64,000 nucleotides of DNA, from assembly GCA_030765045.1 (NCBI GenBank), contig CM060963.1:97351706-97415705 (forward strand), read 5' to 3'. The position numbers and the translations under genes are program-made. Positions 1 to 10,111 of this stretch are shown here, piece by piece. The DNA comes from Tenodera sinensis (lineage: Eukaryota > Arthropoda > Insecta > Mantodea > Mantidae). Within the stretch, counting starts at the first letter, position 1. The number at the start of each line of letters is the position of its first letter. The notes below the pieces were generated by a model. It saw nothing but the letters and a program-made list of their open reading frames with translations. It was not told where the DNA came from and did no database searches.

Positions 1-183
1 AATCAATTACTGACTATTAAACTACTATTTTAAAAGATCAATTTCTATTTAACACAAATTAACATGGTTATATGCAACGAATATTATAAATTTTGACAAT
101 AAAATAGTGAATTGATATTATCTGATTGCAAATTTGAAATATGTGGCCCCCTCCCCCTGGAAAAATGTCTGCCGACGCTCATG
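1..183 (-). mobile_element. hAT-like MITE, copy 1 (cut by window edge)
   Basis: This is the right part of a short inverted-repeat element. It ends GACGCTCATG at 183, close to the terminus GACGCCCATG of the copy at 43210-43465. The interior shares the AT-rich core and the C-rich stretch with the other copies. Family A sequence (CTTTTGCATA...) resumes immediately at 184, so the element lies inside a family A copy. The left end is outside the window and its target duplication cannot be checked. Confidence 0.65.
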
Positions 184-900
184 CTTTTGCATATCTAGTA
201 AATCGCAAGATGTAGAGAAAGTTTTATTAGTTTATTACACAAAAAATGTAGATCTTGTTAAAATACACAACATAACTAATGTTTTTGCCAAGTGATATTC
301 CTTGTTATTTGACTGAATTTTGCAATTATTATTCTTTTCTCAAATGGAAGGTTGTTATTCACTTTTTTTATCTCTTAGCCATGCAAAGAGAATTGAATTT
401 CAAAGCCTTCATATAGCCACCAGCTTTAAAAGATTTGACTATTGCTCCAAGCCTACTGCATTCCATGGGCATCAGCAGACTTCTTTTTCAGGGGAGGGCT
501 GCATGTTGGAAGTTTGCAATTGAATAATGTTTATTCATTATTGTGTTGCCAAAGCTGTAAAAGATAGGAGCTATAGTATTTGTTGCAGATATGCATATTA
601 ATTTGTTGTAAATAAAATCTGTTCTTTATATCAAAATTAAAACAATAAAGTAATAGTAATTGAATGCACATTAAATTCATTAATTTCCAAGGGGGAGGGG
701 GCCACAGCCCCACCTCCCTCCCCCCCCCCTTCACAATGCCCTGCTGTATTCCCATATTCACCTTCACCTACAAGAAAATAAGTAATAAGATAATTTCTGT
801 AAATGTTTATCTCAACTAACACAAAGAAGATAGAGGAATAAACCTTTGTAAGAATAGTACAAGAGCAGAGAAAGTCATGTGAGTGCAATACTTTAGATTT
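184..900 (+). mobile_element. Family A dispersed repeat, copy 1 (3' part)
   Basis: This matches the second half of the ~0.9-kb family A repeat defined by comparing copies in this window: the AAAAAATGTAGATCTTG block, the GATATTCCTTGTTAT block, the GCAAAGAGAA block, and the end GAAAGTCATGTGAGTGCAAT. It is interrupted by two MITEs, one left of 184 and one at 464-743. No coding capacity was seen. Confidence 0.7.
464..743 (+). mobile_element. hAT-like MITE, copy 2 with 8-bp target duplication
   Basis: A 280-bp element starts CATGGGCATC and ends AATGCCCTG. The flanks are CTGCATTC (456-463) and CTGTATTC (744-751), an 8-bp duplication with one mismatch, and both sit where the uninterrupted family A copies read CTGTATTC. 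Inverted ends plus an 8-bp duplication are hallmarks of hAT elements. The interior has no transposase and ends in a long C-rich run. Confidence 0.75.
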
Positions 901-1767
901 TATCTTCTTGCACTTTTGCATATTGACAGCAATAGCAGACTGTAGTATCAGGAACCACACAGAGGCAAATATCTTGTAACAGTTATAAAATAATTTTCTA
1001 GAAGTTGCCTTTATACATAAAAGGCAGAAAGCAGATGTTGGGCTAAATATGATCATTCCAGTAATTTCATTTAAAAAAACAAATCCCTCATTGGTTGACA
1101 GAATGCCTGAAAATAAGCAAGCAAGGATGCAAAATCCTAAGCAATGAAAAAGTTATCATAAGTACCTTAGAATCTTTAAATGTTTCTGGAAGGATAAAAT
1201 TGCAAGTGACGAATGGGCTGAGATCATTAGAAGACCAATCTAATGACAGGAGAGGAAAAGGGAGGAAATGTCAATAAAGATGTAATGAAGTGCACAGAGT
1301 AAATAGGTTGGTAATAGATTGTTAAATTCAGGAAATGAGATTTTGTCACAAAAACAACATCCCAAAATCATAATTAGGGTACCTTTTGGTAGACATATTA
1401 AGCATGGTTTAAAAAAAATTGGTTGCCTGGTGCTAAAGTAAATAGCTAGGTACAAATTGAAGACATGACTATCATAAGTGTACAAGTCCAGTCAACAAAG
1501 CTTAGAGAAAATCAATAAAAATTTCATAACATTTGCAAATGATGTACTAGCATTATGATTTTTACAATGCTTGAACTTTGGCATATTATATTTGTTTTAT
1601 TATTGAGAAATTCATTTACTGTTGATATTTTATTACAATATTTAATCATTAATTTGTTGGACTTGTGCAGTTATGAAACTCATCAATCTGTATTTATAGA
1701 TTGGAGCGATTATAGTATCCACTAGATAGAGGAATGATAAATAAGGAATGATAAATAGATCATATAC
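901..1767. other. No gene recognised
   Basis: AT-rich DNA with short open frames only. No domain, repeat relationship or RNA was recognised. Confidence 0.5.
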
Positions 1768-2086
1768 TATTAATAATCGTCTAACAGTGCTGACATCCAC
1801 CGTTGCATCACCATACACATTTTTTAGTCTTTTGTGAATGCGAATTGGTGTTTCACCTTCCGCAGCCAAAAATTCAATCACAGAACGCTGTCTAATACGA
1901 ATGTCGATGTCAGCCATTTTGCAAGAGGATGCAGTGCTGCCACTTGTTGACTTAGGAAGTTACTACTGCAGGGGATTGGAGAAGAAGGTTTGAGGAATTG
2001 CGCCAAATTCAAATTTTTCACATAACTAACTTATTTAAGGGAAAAAAAATAGGAGGCATTATTTATTGACCCACCCTTGTAGTAGG
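1768..2086 (-). mobile_element. Mariner-like transposon, 5' end only
   Basis: On the minus strand the terminal repeat begins at about 2086 as TACAAGGGTGGGTCAATAAA, a typical mariner-type end next to TA. Some 170 bp further in, a reading frame starts at 1917 and encodes about 50 residues of an N-terminal helix-turn-helix, including IRQRSVIEFLAAEGETPIRI and DVSTVRR, as in mariner transposases. The similarity stops at about 1780, where the frame runs into unrelated AT-rich sequence. The catalytic DDD/E domain and the other terminal repeat are missing, so it is a dead 5' fragment. Confidence 0.75.
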
Positions 2087-2641
2087 CATGTGTAGAAATT
2101 AGTGATTACCAAAATGTAACCAGTCATATTACAGGCATATACATATATTAAAATTTAATATCATATATTTTTACTTCCTCTACCCCAAGAGAAGGCATTG
2201 CATTTCACCCAAAAATTTGATTATGAGATTTCTTTGGAAACACTTTTAGAATGCAGGGTTTAAATTAATGAAGGGCATAATTAAATAATTATGTAATAAC
2301 TAAATAATTTCCCTACTCATCAAAGAAGAATTTTCAGTGTTAAAGGGTATTGAATTTATATACATAAATTTTGAAATATTTTTACTGATGTTTCATGAAA
2401 TAATTTATTAAACCACAAGTAAGTATCTCAGCTAGGACCTGCCCCAATTTGCAAATGGGCCAACTGGGCACTTATCCAGAGCACCAGTTTTTGAGAGGTA
2501 GGAGAATTTGATGTGCAAAAAAACATAACAGGAAATTTGAGGAAACAGAAAAAAATGTTTTTTAACCCAGGTTACTGATGATTTTAAACACACAAGCCAT
2601 GTATAACCAATGTTTGAGAGGTAGAATTAGGACATTATGAA
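2087..2641. other. No gene recognised
   Basis: AT-rich sequence. TTTTAAACACACAAGCC near 2584 resembles an arm of the foldback sequence found next to SINEs at 35.3 and 53.2 kb. Nothing else was recognised. Confidence 0.4.
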
Positions 2642-2790
2642 ATGGCTGGGGAATTTTATGTCATACTGGCAAACTGCCATGGTAGTTCAGTGGTTAGAGT
2701 AACCATGCCGGAAGTGGTTCAAATCCCGGCTATAGTATTGAATTTTCCAGTCCTGATTCTACCCCTCAAAGGATTGCTACTACATGTAAA
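2642..2790 (+). mobile_element. tRNA-derived SINE (family S1)
   Basis: It contains a tRNA-like pol III promoter: an A-box-like TAGTTCAGTGGTTAGAG near 2683 and a B box GGTTCAAATCC at 2716-2726. The body TATTGAATTTTCCAGTCCTG follows. The same order recurs at 35.8 and 53.5 kb (plus) and 35.4, 46.2 and 51.9 kb (minus). The body following the tRNA-like part and the multiple copies favour a SINE over a functional tRNA gene. Confidence 0.7.
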
Positions 2791-2929
2791 ATTTCCAAAT
2801 ATAATTTTAGACACTGAACTATAGTACTGCCGAAACAATAAAACCATTTGAAGGACTCAAATGCTCCTAGCAGCTGTAAGCTTGAGACTGCAGAGAACTC
2901 TCTAATTGGTTTTTGACCAAAGCTCTCTC

Positions 2930-3740
2930 AAACGGTCATTTTCATTCTGACGAAGGCCATGGAGTTTAGAATGGCCGAAAGCTCAATATTTTCAAACCTC
3001 ACAAGGCTGATCGCCCGTGAAACTGTAATAAATAACGTGCGCCGTGAAAGCTTTAAATCTTACGTAAATGCAACGTATTACATTCACACGACTTCCTCGA
3101 CTAATTCTTCCTTTACGAGGCACCATCAGTCTTCTTTCGCTACTCGCCCTTTAACATATAATTCATACAATTTGATATGTTTGAAAAAGAAATACAACGT
3201 ATTATATTCATACTATTTTCTCTACTCACAATTGTTTTACGTAACAATTCACATGTGATTCCTTATCGTTTATCAACTTCATACATACCAACACCTATAC
3301 ATATCGTATGTTGAAGAGTGAGTAAATTCCAAAACAGGTTGACCGATCGCCATGAAAAGTGATATATCTAATTGTTTTCATGGCGAAGGTTTTTATGCAA
3401 TCCATTTTACCACTCAACGTATTACTTTCACATGGTTTTCTCTACTCCTTTTTCTTTTACCTAACATACTACTCCCTCTTCTACAAACATACATTTTCCC
3501 ATGCACTTGAAATATAAGTGTAACATATAACATTCACACGGTTTTTCTACTAATTTTTATTTTGCTAAACACAATCACATTTCTTTCACTACTCCCATTC
3601 TAGTGAACAATTACGAACAATTCATACAATTTTCTATATGATTGAAACAGAAATGCGTAGTACAGTCACATGGCTTTATCAACCAGCTTTTCTTCCTGTA
3701 GTATTTGTTATTGTTCAACAGTGCTTTTGCTTAGTGTTGC
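2930..3740 (+). mobile_element. Helitron-like region with degenerate minisatellite
   Basis: A degenerate repeat with units of roughly 100-130 bp is built on blocks such as TTCACATGGTTTTCTCTACT and AACATACAATTCATACAATT. The block GACCGATCGCCATGAAAA near 3341 and the minisatellite match the region at 59.6-60.4 kb, which ends in a Helitron-type 3' end. No Helitron terminus was identified in this copy itself. Confidence 0.5.
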
Positions 3741-3894
3741 TCCGGTGCTTTAATAAAAAATAAAGAAATAGTTAAAAAAGTAAAGTAATCACAATTGATG
3801 TCAGGAGTGCGCCGAAAAGCACGATATGGAACAGTTGATGAAATAAATGTTAGCCAACATGTACATAATGGGTAATGAAATGAATTCTGGAATG

Positions 3895-4462
3895 CGGCAG
3901 AGGAAACAAATATGAAAACCGAATTGGAAAAATGTAAATTATGGAATAGAAAATATAGGAACAAAGATGGACAAAATGAAAACAAAAATGGAAGGCAAAC
4001 TGAAAATGTAAACTCCGAAACAGAAAAAAAGAAGATGAGAATGTGTAATATGAAGGTAGATCTATTGGAGAATACTAACGAGCAACTGGCCAGGGTGAAG
4101 GAATCCATTGAAAAACTGGACGGAAAGATAAAGGACCTTGGCGAATGTGTTAACGCCCTGGAGTCAATCACAGCAGCAAGGAACTGAACTCCATAATAGA
4201 ACAAATGCTCGACGAAAACGTAAAACTGGGTGGATATCTATGGGGGAGGCCTACGTTTAGCATTAGACATTTTACAGCTGAAATGATGGTGTTTATGAAA
4301 TATTTGTATCTCGGAAATGACTCTTCACAATTGTGACTAAAATTGTTATTTAGTTAACGTTTTGACTTTCAGTTTATCTAAATAAGTATCTTCTCCCACA
4401 AAAAACAGGATTTCACAAAAACAGAGGCGAAAAACGCCGAGCGAAGCTTGGTCGCCCAGGTA
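3895..4462 (+). mobile_element. Module with coiled-coil ORF and terminal hairpin, copy 1
   Basis: The ORF at 3912-4187 encodes 91 residues, almost all charged, with heptad-like spacing (for example ENTNEQLARVKESIEKLDGK), a predicted coiled coil. About 250 bp later the module ends in a hairpin, CCGAGC/GAA/GCTTGG at 4437-4451, followed by TCGCCCAGGTA. A diverged copy in opposite orientation lies at 9556-10110 and shares both coiled-coil and end. The hairpin about 10 nt from an end is Helitron-like. The function of the ORF is unknown; it could be a gag-like or captured fragment. Confidence 0.5.
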
Positions 4463-5299
4463 TTATACAATAGAATCCCAAAATAATGTGGTTGTTGTGG
4501 GACATGCTTTAGCCTCACGTTATAATGATTCCATGGTCTATCGAAATGTGAGCTTAGAAGTGACAAAAATTAATCCCATAGAGGCAATGGGAAACATTCA
4601 TGCAATAATAAATTACAGTACATTGTAAAGTATGTAATATATAGTAAAGTACACCACTTTTAAATGAAATTACACACCAGTTATGCTAGGGGTGTATTCC
4701 GTCCTGCAACTGATCTTAATTTATTCAGTACATAAAATTAAACTGTACCCATTTTACACTACCTAATTTTGCATTATCTTAAAGAAATCATCTTGTTTGG
4801 CGGCATAATTCGCAACTTTTTTCTCTGCATGTCGTTTGACTATAGTACAATGGAGATGAATACTGTTTGATTTATTTTGCTTCTCCGTATACAGAATCAT
4901 CTTGTTTGTGGTACTTATCACTTCACTAACATGCAGGTCTGTGTGCAGGTCTCATTACTTCAAGAAATTCTTAGCAATGCAATGACCTAGATCAACGCTA
5001 GGAATACAGTGGCCACAGTGGCCAAAGTCCACGCTAGGGGTAGCAAAAAGTATATTCTGTACCACTCGTTGAAGAAAATTTTAAACTCAACTTTCAAAAA
5101 TAAAAAATAAGGAAATAAAAAGTATGATATATTTTCAGGGGACTTACTTTCTCGCGTGTAAATCTGAATCTGCGGTACTATGGACTGCACTATTTGGGGC
5201 TTCTACTGTAATTGTATTCAAACTTCCTGGAGTATACATTTTAACATTCTTTAAAAGTAATATTACATTAATAATCATTTTCTGGTTTGCTTTTTTCAG
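4463..5299. other. Probable intron, no gene recognised
   Basis: AT-rich sequence left of the first DRC7 exon. A stretch after TATATTTTCAG (5134-5144) stays open in one frame, but it has no strong donor and no recognisable protein, so it is not called an exon. The exon preceding 5300 was not found in the window. Confidence 0.4.
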
Positions 5300-5444
5300 A
5301 CCATATCCAGATTCATACTATCAGCACACCAATAAAGAAAAGGTCTTGCTATGGTATACAGAAAATTTTCGAAGACAGTACCAATACAAATACAAAGAAC
5401 GAAAACCATTGGTCTTGGCTCTTGAAAATGAATGTGGAGTACAG
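5300..5444 (+). CDS. DRC7: DRC7 (dynein regulatory complex subunit 7), internal exon A
   Basis: A 145-bp exon lies between a pyrimidine-rich acceptor (GCTTTTTTCAG, ends 5299) and a donor (CAG/GTATCC at 5444/5445). It encodes PYPDSYYQHTNKEKVLLWYT, then a charged segment, then LVLALENECGVQ. The first base completes a codon begun in an earlier exon; the 3' end falls on a codon boundary. NECGV directly before K-x-V-C-T-x-x-R-P-T is a conserved signature of DRC7/CCDC135 (lost boys), a nexin-dynein regulatory complex protein of motile axonemes. The second half of the signature opens the exon at 38760, so the two join in phase. Family assignment is by recognition of motifs, not by a search. Earlier exons were not found. 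Confidence 0.8.
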
Positions 5445-5602
5445 GTATCCATCCCACTTACTGCACGTTTCGAACAAGTAATATTACCATTAGATTAGAG
5501 TGTAACAGATTGTATTTGATCAATTAGCATAGCTCGCTTAATAAATAAGCTAAATAGCTTTTAGTATAATGATAACCATAATAAAATATAATTCACACTT
5601 AT

Positions 5603-7446
5603 GAGTCATTCCACGTCAAATCGAACAAAATATGGCAAAAAATGACCTTGATCTCTCAGATTTTCTTGAAATTTTGTTTTGGTGTTTTGGAACAAAATAT
5701 ATTTGACCCGTGTTTCTTCATTTTATATAAAAAAATTTATTTTGGCAGATATTAATTTTTGAAATGTTACAAAAATCGTGCACTCCTCACTCTTCGATCA
5801 ATCATACCTCCGATTGTAATGAAGCAAATTACTTGATCTTTGGTTCAAATGAAGGATAAATCGCAGTATTTCGTGAGGTACTTATTAGAAAATTTTATTA
5901 GTTATTATTAATATTGTATTTTATAAGATTAAAGTTTTAAAGTTAAATAATAACATAAACTCGACCATTTAAAAATCTGGAAAAAAACCTAAAATACAAT
6001 GAAGTTTATTCAATATTCTCAGAAAAAATCAGAATGGAGTCTCTAATAATTCAGTTGTAATTAACTTTGCAAATTAGTGCAGCGGAGTTGCGAGGTAGTG
6101 GTAACGCCTACAGTAACCTCGCGCAAATTGCCACCTTCCATTACGGCAACTGTCCACTGCTTAAGGTTCCATGAATGTTACAACAGTACAGTAAGGAGAA
6201 CACTTCTAGCTGACACTATTATATGTACACTATTAACATCTTCAAAATGTTTTTAAAATATGCATTTTAAACTAATGTTTCCATACAACACACAGCTTTA
6301 CCTCCTTCTTCGAAAGAAAATTGTTTCACTAAAGCTTGAGTTTTTGACAAAGGAATGACGGAGTGTAATTTTAAAGCACAGCTGGACCCTTCGTTCTTGG
6401 CCCCTTACCTTGACTGGATGTCCTGTTGGCGAATCCATAGCTTTTGTCTGTTTCATCAGCTCATATTGTATAATTCTGTGAATGAAACCATGCACATGGG
6501 GTGGGAGGGGAAAGGTAGTGATGTCTGCATGATCTGAGACAGTCTTGCTAATACAAAGGTGATTTTTTACTGCAGCGTGCACTTGAAGACATAGATCTTT
6601 GCGTAAAGACTGAATATAGTGAATTTGTGAGACATTGATCATATAGTAAATCAATTATGCCACCTGTACGTTCTAAATTAGGGACCAAAACATTACACAG
6701 TCAGAGTAGAGAAATTATTTCAAATGTATGGACGTACATGAAGGAAGAAGCTAAAAGCAAAGAACTGCTTACATCAGATGTTTTAAAAAAAAAATGAAGC
6801 AAAAGTTCAAAAGCATGTATCAGATGCCATAGGAGTATCAGAAAGAAGGTGCATTGTGGAGATATTTTTCTGTATGGACTGTACTGCCTTAGTAAGAATT
6901 TGAGTAGCATAGCTGATGCGGCAATTAGCAGGCTGTCTGCAGTCACCTGCTTGTTACTCGTCCGTGCGAGCTTGCAGGCCTCCAGAAAAAAAATTGTAGC
7001 GAATGCACTAATGCAAGCTCCATAGTTTTCAACATCTTATTTTATAGATAAAATGTCAGGGAAATACTGTGTATTTTTTTTAGATTTTTAACACATCGAT
7101 TTAAATTTTATTTTTGGTTTTACAAAATATACTGTCAAAAAACAGTCCAAAATTTATGTGTAATAATGATTGATCGAAAGTTGTTGAAAGTGTTATATTT
7201 AACCTTTCCAGTAAGCCAAACCCCAACTCTCAACTCTATATGAATTTAGAGTAACAAGTGATTTTATATTACGGTGCGCGCAGAAATTGCTTAGTTTCTA
7301 ATAGCCATAACTAAGCAAGTAATTTAAAAATACGGAAATAAAAAAATAAGGGTCTCCTTATTTGATGCCTATTATTCATAAAAAAAATTTGAACCTCCTA
7401 CGAAAAAGTCGTGTTTTACGGGGTTCGATTTGACGTGGATTGACCC
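5603..7446. mobile_element. DNA transposon with long TIRs (GGGTCATTCCACGTC type)
   Basis: The left end GAGTCATTCCACGTCAAATC and the right end, read on the other strand as GGGTCAATCCACGTCAAATC, are inverted repeats of about 24 bp differing at two positions. They bound 1.84 kb. Within it, 6660-6880 (plus) reads as a decayed protein segment with HSQSREIISNVWTYMKEEAK, resembling N-terminal helix-turn-helix regions of insect DDE-type transposases. No catalytic domain was seen. The superfamily is not assigned. Confidence 0.65.
6660..6880 (+). pseudogene. Transposase N-terminal helix-turn-helix relic
   Basis: The + strand translation contains TLHSQSREIISNVWTYMKEE and continues for about 35 residues before in-frame stops. 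It resembles the start of DDE-endonuclease transposases common in insects. It lies inside the TIR element at 5603-7446 and is probably a remnant of its transposase. A shorter similar segment is on the minus strand near 8.7 kb. Confidence 0.4.
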
Positions 7447-7447
7447 A

Positions 7448-8320
7448 AATTCAGTATCTAGATTTCACCAGAAATACATGTTTTGAGGTTCGTGAATAAA
7501 TAGAAAAAAAAGGATCTTTAAGAAAATGTGTCCATGGTGTGTCTGCGCATAACTCAAAAATGAAAAAATTGGATACATACAAAACTTAGTATTTACATCC
7601 AGTATCTTTTAAAGATGCAACAGGAAAATTTTTAACAATATGGCTCAATCCCAAAGCAAACTGCAGTGAAATTTTTGTGAAATGTTTGATTTTTTCAAAG
7701 AATAAATTTTGATTAAAATAGCATACCTACTTCAGTGACAAATGACAAGTCTAGTTAATTTTTATGTCACTTTATTTCCTTTAAAATAAAGGAACAATTC
7801 ACAACTCACTACTTTGCAACTCACGCTGTTCTGTTCTACTGTAATGTTGACCAAAACTTGCTCAACTGTCCACAGCTTGCTCTGACAATTCTACTCACTC
7901 ACTTGTTTACTGATTTTGATGATAAATTCATTAAAACTGCCCAACACAGACTTCTCTGTCTGTTCTGTCTTGCTTAGATAGCTGAGAATTAGTATCATCA
8001 ACTTCTCTGGAAATCCATGTTTTGCAAAGCCTCTCAAAGCCAGGCATTTAAAGCTTCTCAAACTATTTGGATATGGGCTTTGTTCTTGACATTGCTATGC
8101 ATTTCTTAACAACATAGTGGCAGAGGTGACTGATCTTGAGCCTTCTGATGTGTGGTCACCCCACAGTGTTATATATTAAGGATATTTACATGAAAAATGA
8201 AATATGTATCTTAAATTTTTTGGGAATAGCTTGTGAAATCCTCTTCATTTGGAAGGAATTTTATATAATCTTGCATAGCTGGTAACTGTTAAGTGATAAA
8301 CAAAAGCATACTATGCAACA
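7448..8320 (+). mobile_element. Family A dispersed repeat, degenerate copy
   Basis: It retains the AGATTTCACCAGAAATACAT block near 7460, CATAACTCAAAAATGAAAAA near 7549, and the late blocks GAAATATGTATCTTAAATTT (about 8200) and GCATAGCTGGTAACTG (about 8273). Unrelated DNA (about 7740-8170) separates the two halves. Old and strongly mutated. Confidence 0.5.
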
Positions 8321-8669
8321 ATATAGTTTTTTTTAATCATAAAATAATTTATTAATGGCTCAAATTGCACAATACTTAAGTAATTTCTTTAAACTTGTCC
8401 AAGTTCAGTTGTTTCTCATGATTGCATGGAAAAAGCATGAAATTTTAAGGCCAGAATATAGCATCCAGTTTTAAAACATTTCATTATTGCCATTTGCTTG
8501 ATGTTTATAATGAAGAGTGTAATGCAGCTATTTCTGGAAAGGTTTATCTTGGTTCAAATTCACTAAATAGAAAAATTAACTTAACTAGAGTAGCCAGCAG
8601 GAATGATGGTGGTGACAGATAACGCACATGTAGGGGAAAGAGGGGAAGTGCTGCATTGCAACTGTTTCC

Positions 8670-8790
8670 CATCTTTCTTAGGAAGTATCTGTATACATGA
8701 TACGCCATGTCCCTGACTTGACTGTGAATAACACATTTGTTTGCTTCTGCCATTTTCAGAACTGTTAATGAACTTACTATCACACAACGT
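8670..8790 (-). pseudogene. Short transposase-like relic
   Basis: The minus-strand frame includes NKCVIHSQVRDMAYHVYRYF, resembling the HSQSREI... helix-turn-helix segment at 6.7 kb. Only about 35 residues align by eye. The flanking 8321-9300 otherwise shows nothing recognisable. Confidence 0.3.
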
Positions 8791-9309
8791 AGTGAACTTA
8801 TTGCTTGGGATTACTTAATTTCACCGTAAAACTGTACAAATACTCTCACACTGGAGCTCTGAAAAGGAGACTATGTCTGATTGGCTTGAAAACACGTGGC
8901 TGTGATGTCATTGGATACTTGTCTACTGTGCAATCACCTTCATTCCTGACAGTGACTAATAAACAATAGACAATAGGGAAAATCATGTGAATGTAATGCA
9001 TCAGATCTTTTTTGTGAAGTGATAAACAGTGCTGTAACTAAATGATATAGTAGCCTTAAAACCTTTCTAAATTCAAAGTTAATTATTTATTTTTGTGGCT
9101 ATGGTTGAAAAATGATTATCTTTCCTCTTAATATTAATACTCATACTATTAATGATGTTATTTGTTTTAGTGTTGCATATTTATAGCTAGCACATTACAC
9201 GATTATTGCTGTAAAATTAAGCACGACAGGCACTTATTACTTAACAAATGCAATCGATTGTAACCCGTTATGATAACCATTTCTTATTTTATATAACTAT
9301 TGTTACTCC

Positions 9310-9460
9310 AGATATTCAATGTCTCCTTGGGAGACATGAAGGCAAAACACTCCTCCATTCAGATCTCCAAGTGGGGATCTGTTTTTAAGGGAAAAAATAC
9401 AATTCCTGAAAATGTTACAGTGGAACAGAGGTGGACTGTCTCAAGGGGGAAAAAAAACTG
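9310..9460 (+). mobile_element. LINE 5' fragment
   Basis: TCCATTCAGATCTCCAAGTG and GGGGATCTG parallel the 5'UTR end of the LINE at 30.0-34.2 kb (CCCCATTCGGAATTCCGGGC). The following frame reads MLQWNRGGLSQ, matching the start of a LINE endonuclease (LLQxNAGGLTQ in the 30.6-kb copy). Similarity stops after about 150 bp, so this is a fragment of a related element. Confidence 0.45.
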
Positions 9461-9555
9461 ATGTTGCATTCATATGGTTTTCTCTACTCACTCTTCCACA
9501 AACTATTCTTATGATAGCTTATTCTTATATTTACTTCTTGTTATTTAATTACATG

Positions 9556-10110
9556 AGTACCTGGGTGACCGAGCTTTTCTCAACTTTTTTTGTGTAAAAT
9601 TGTTTTATTTCAGAAAAGATACTTAGATAAACTTTAAAAGCAAAACCTTGCTTACTTACCTAGTCAGATTACTCTCCCCATCACTTAGGACTGTCACTTC
9701 CTAGGACTTAAAAAATTAACTATAAATTTTCATAGCAATCATTAGAGCCATTTCCAAGATACAAGAGATATAGAGATACACAAAAATATTTCATAAGCAT
9801 CATCATCATTTCAGCCATAAGATGTCCATTGCTGAGCATAGTCCTTCCCCATAGACCTACTTTGAGTTTTTCGTTGAGCACTTCTTCCTCCATGGAGTTT
9901 AGTTCTTTGGTGCTACTGTCGACTCTAACTTCCAGGGCATTAAGATGTTGGCCAAGGCCCTTCATCTTTCTGCTGAGCTCTTACATGACTTCCTTCAGGC
10001 CGGTCAGTTGCTTGTTAAACTCCTCCAATAGCTCTATCCTCACAATACATATTTCTGTTTTATTTTCCATTCTTGAGTTTACATTTTTCAGTTCATCTTC
10101 CATTTTTTAC
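9556..10110 (-). mobile_element. Module with coiled-coil ORF, copy 2
   Basis: On the minus strand this copy shares with 3895-4462 the segment ATGTAAACTC, a coiled-coil frame (QHLNALEVRVDSSTKELNSM near 9900-9960), GGCTGAAATGATG and the 3' sequence GGTCACCCAGGTA at 9558-9570. The coiled-coil frame is broken by at least one stop. The repeat array of family A starts directly beyond its 5' side. Confidence 0.5.
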
Positions 10111-10111
10111 T

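Noticed and set aside
2683..2730. Possible tRNA gene
   Set aside because: A and B boxes are present but the unit is followed by a body shared with five other copies, and the cloverleaf is poor; called a SINE.
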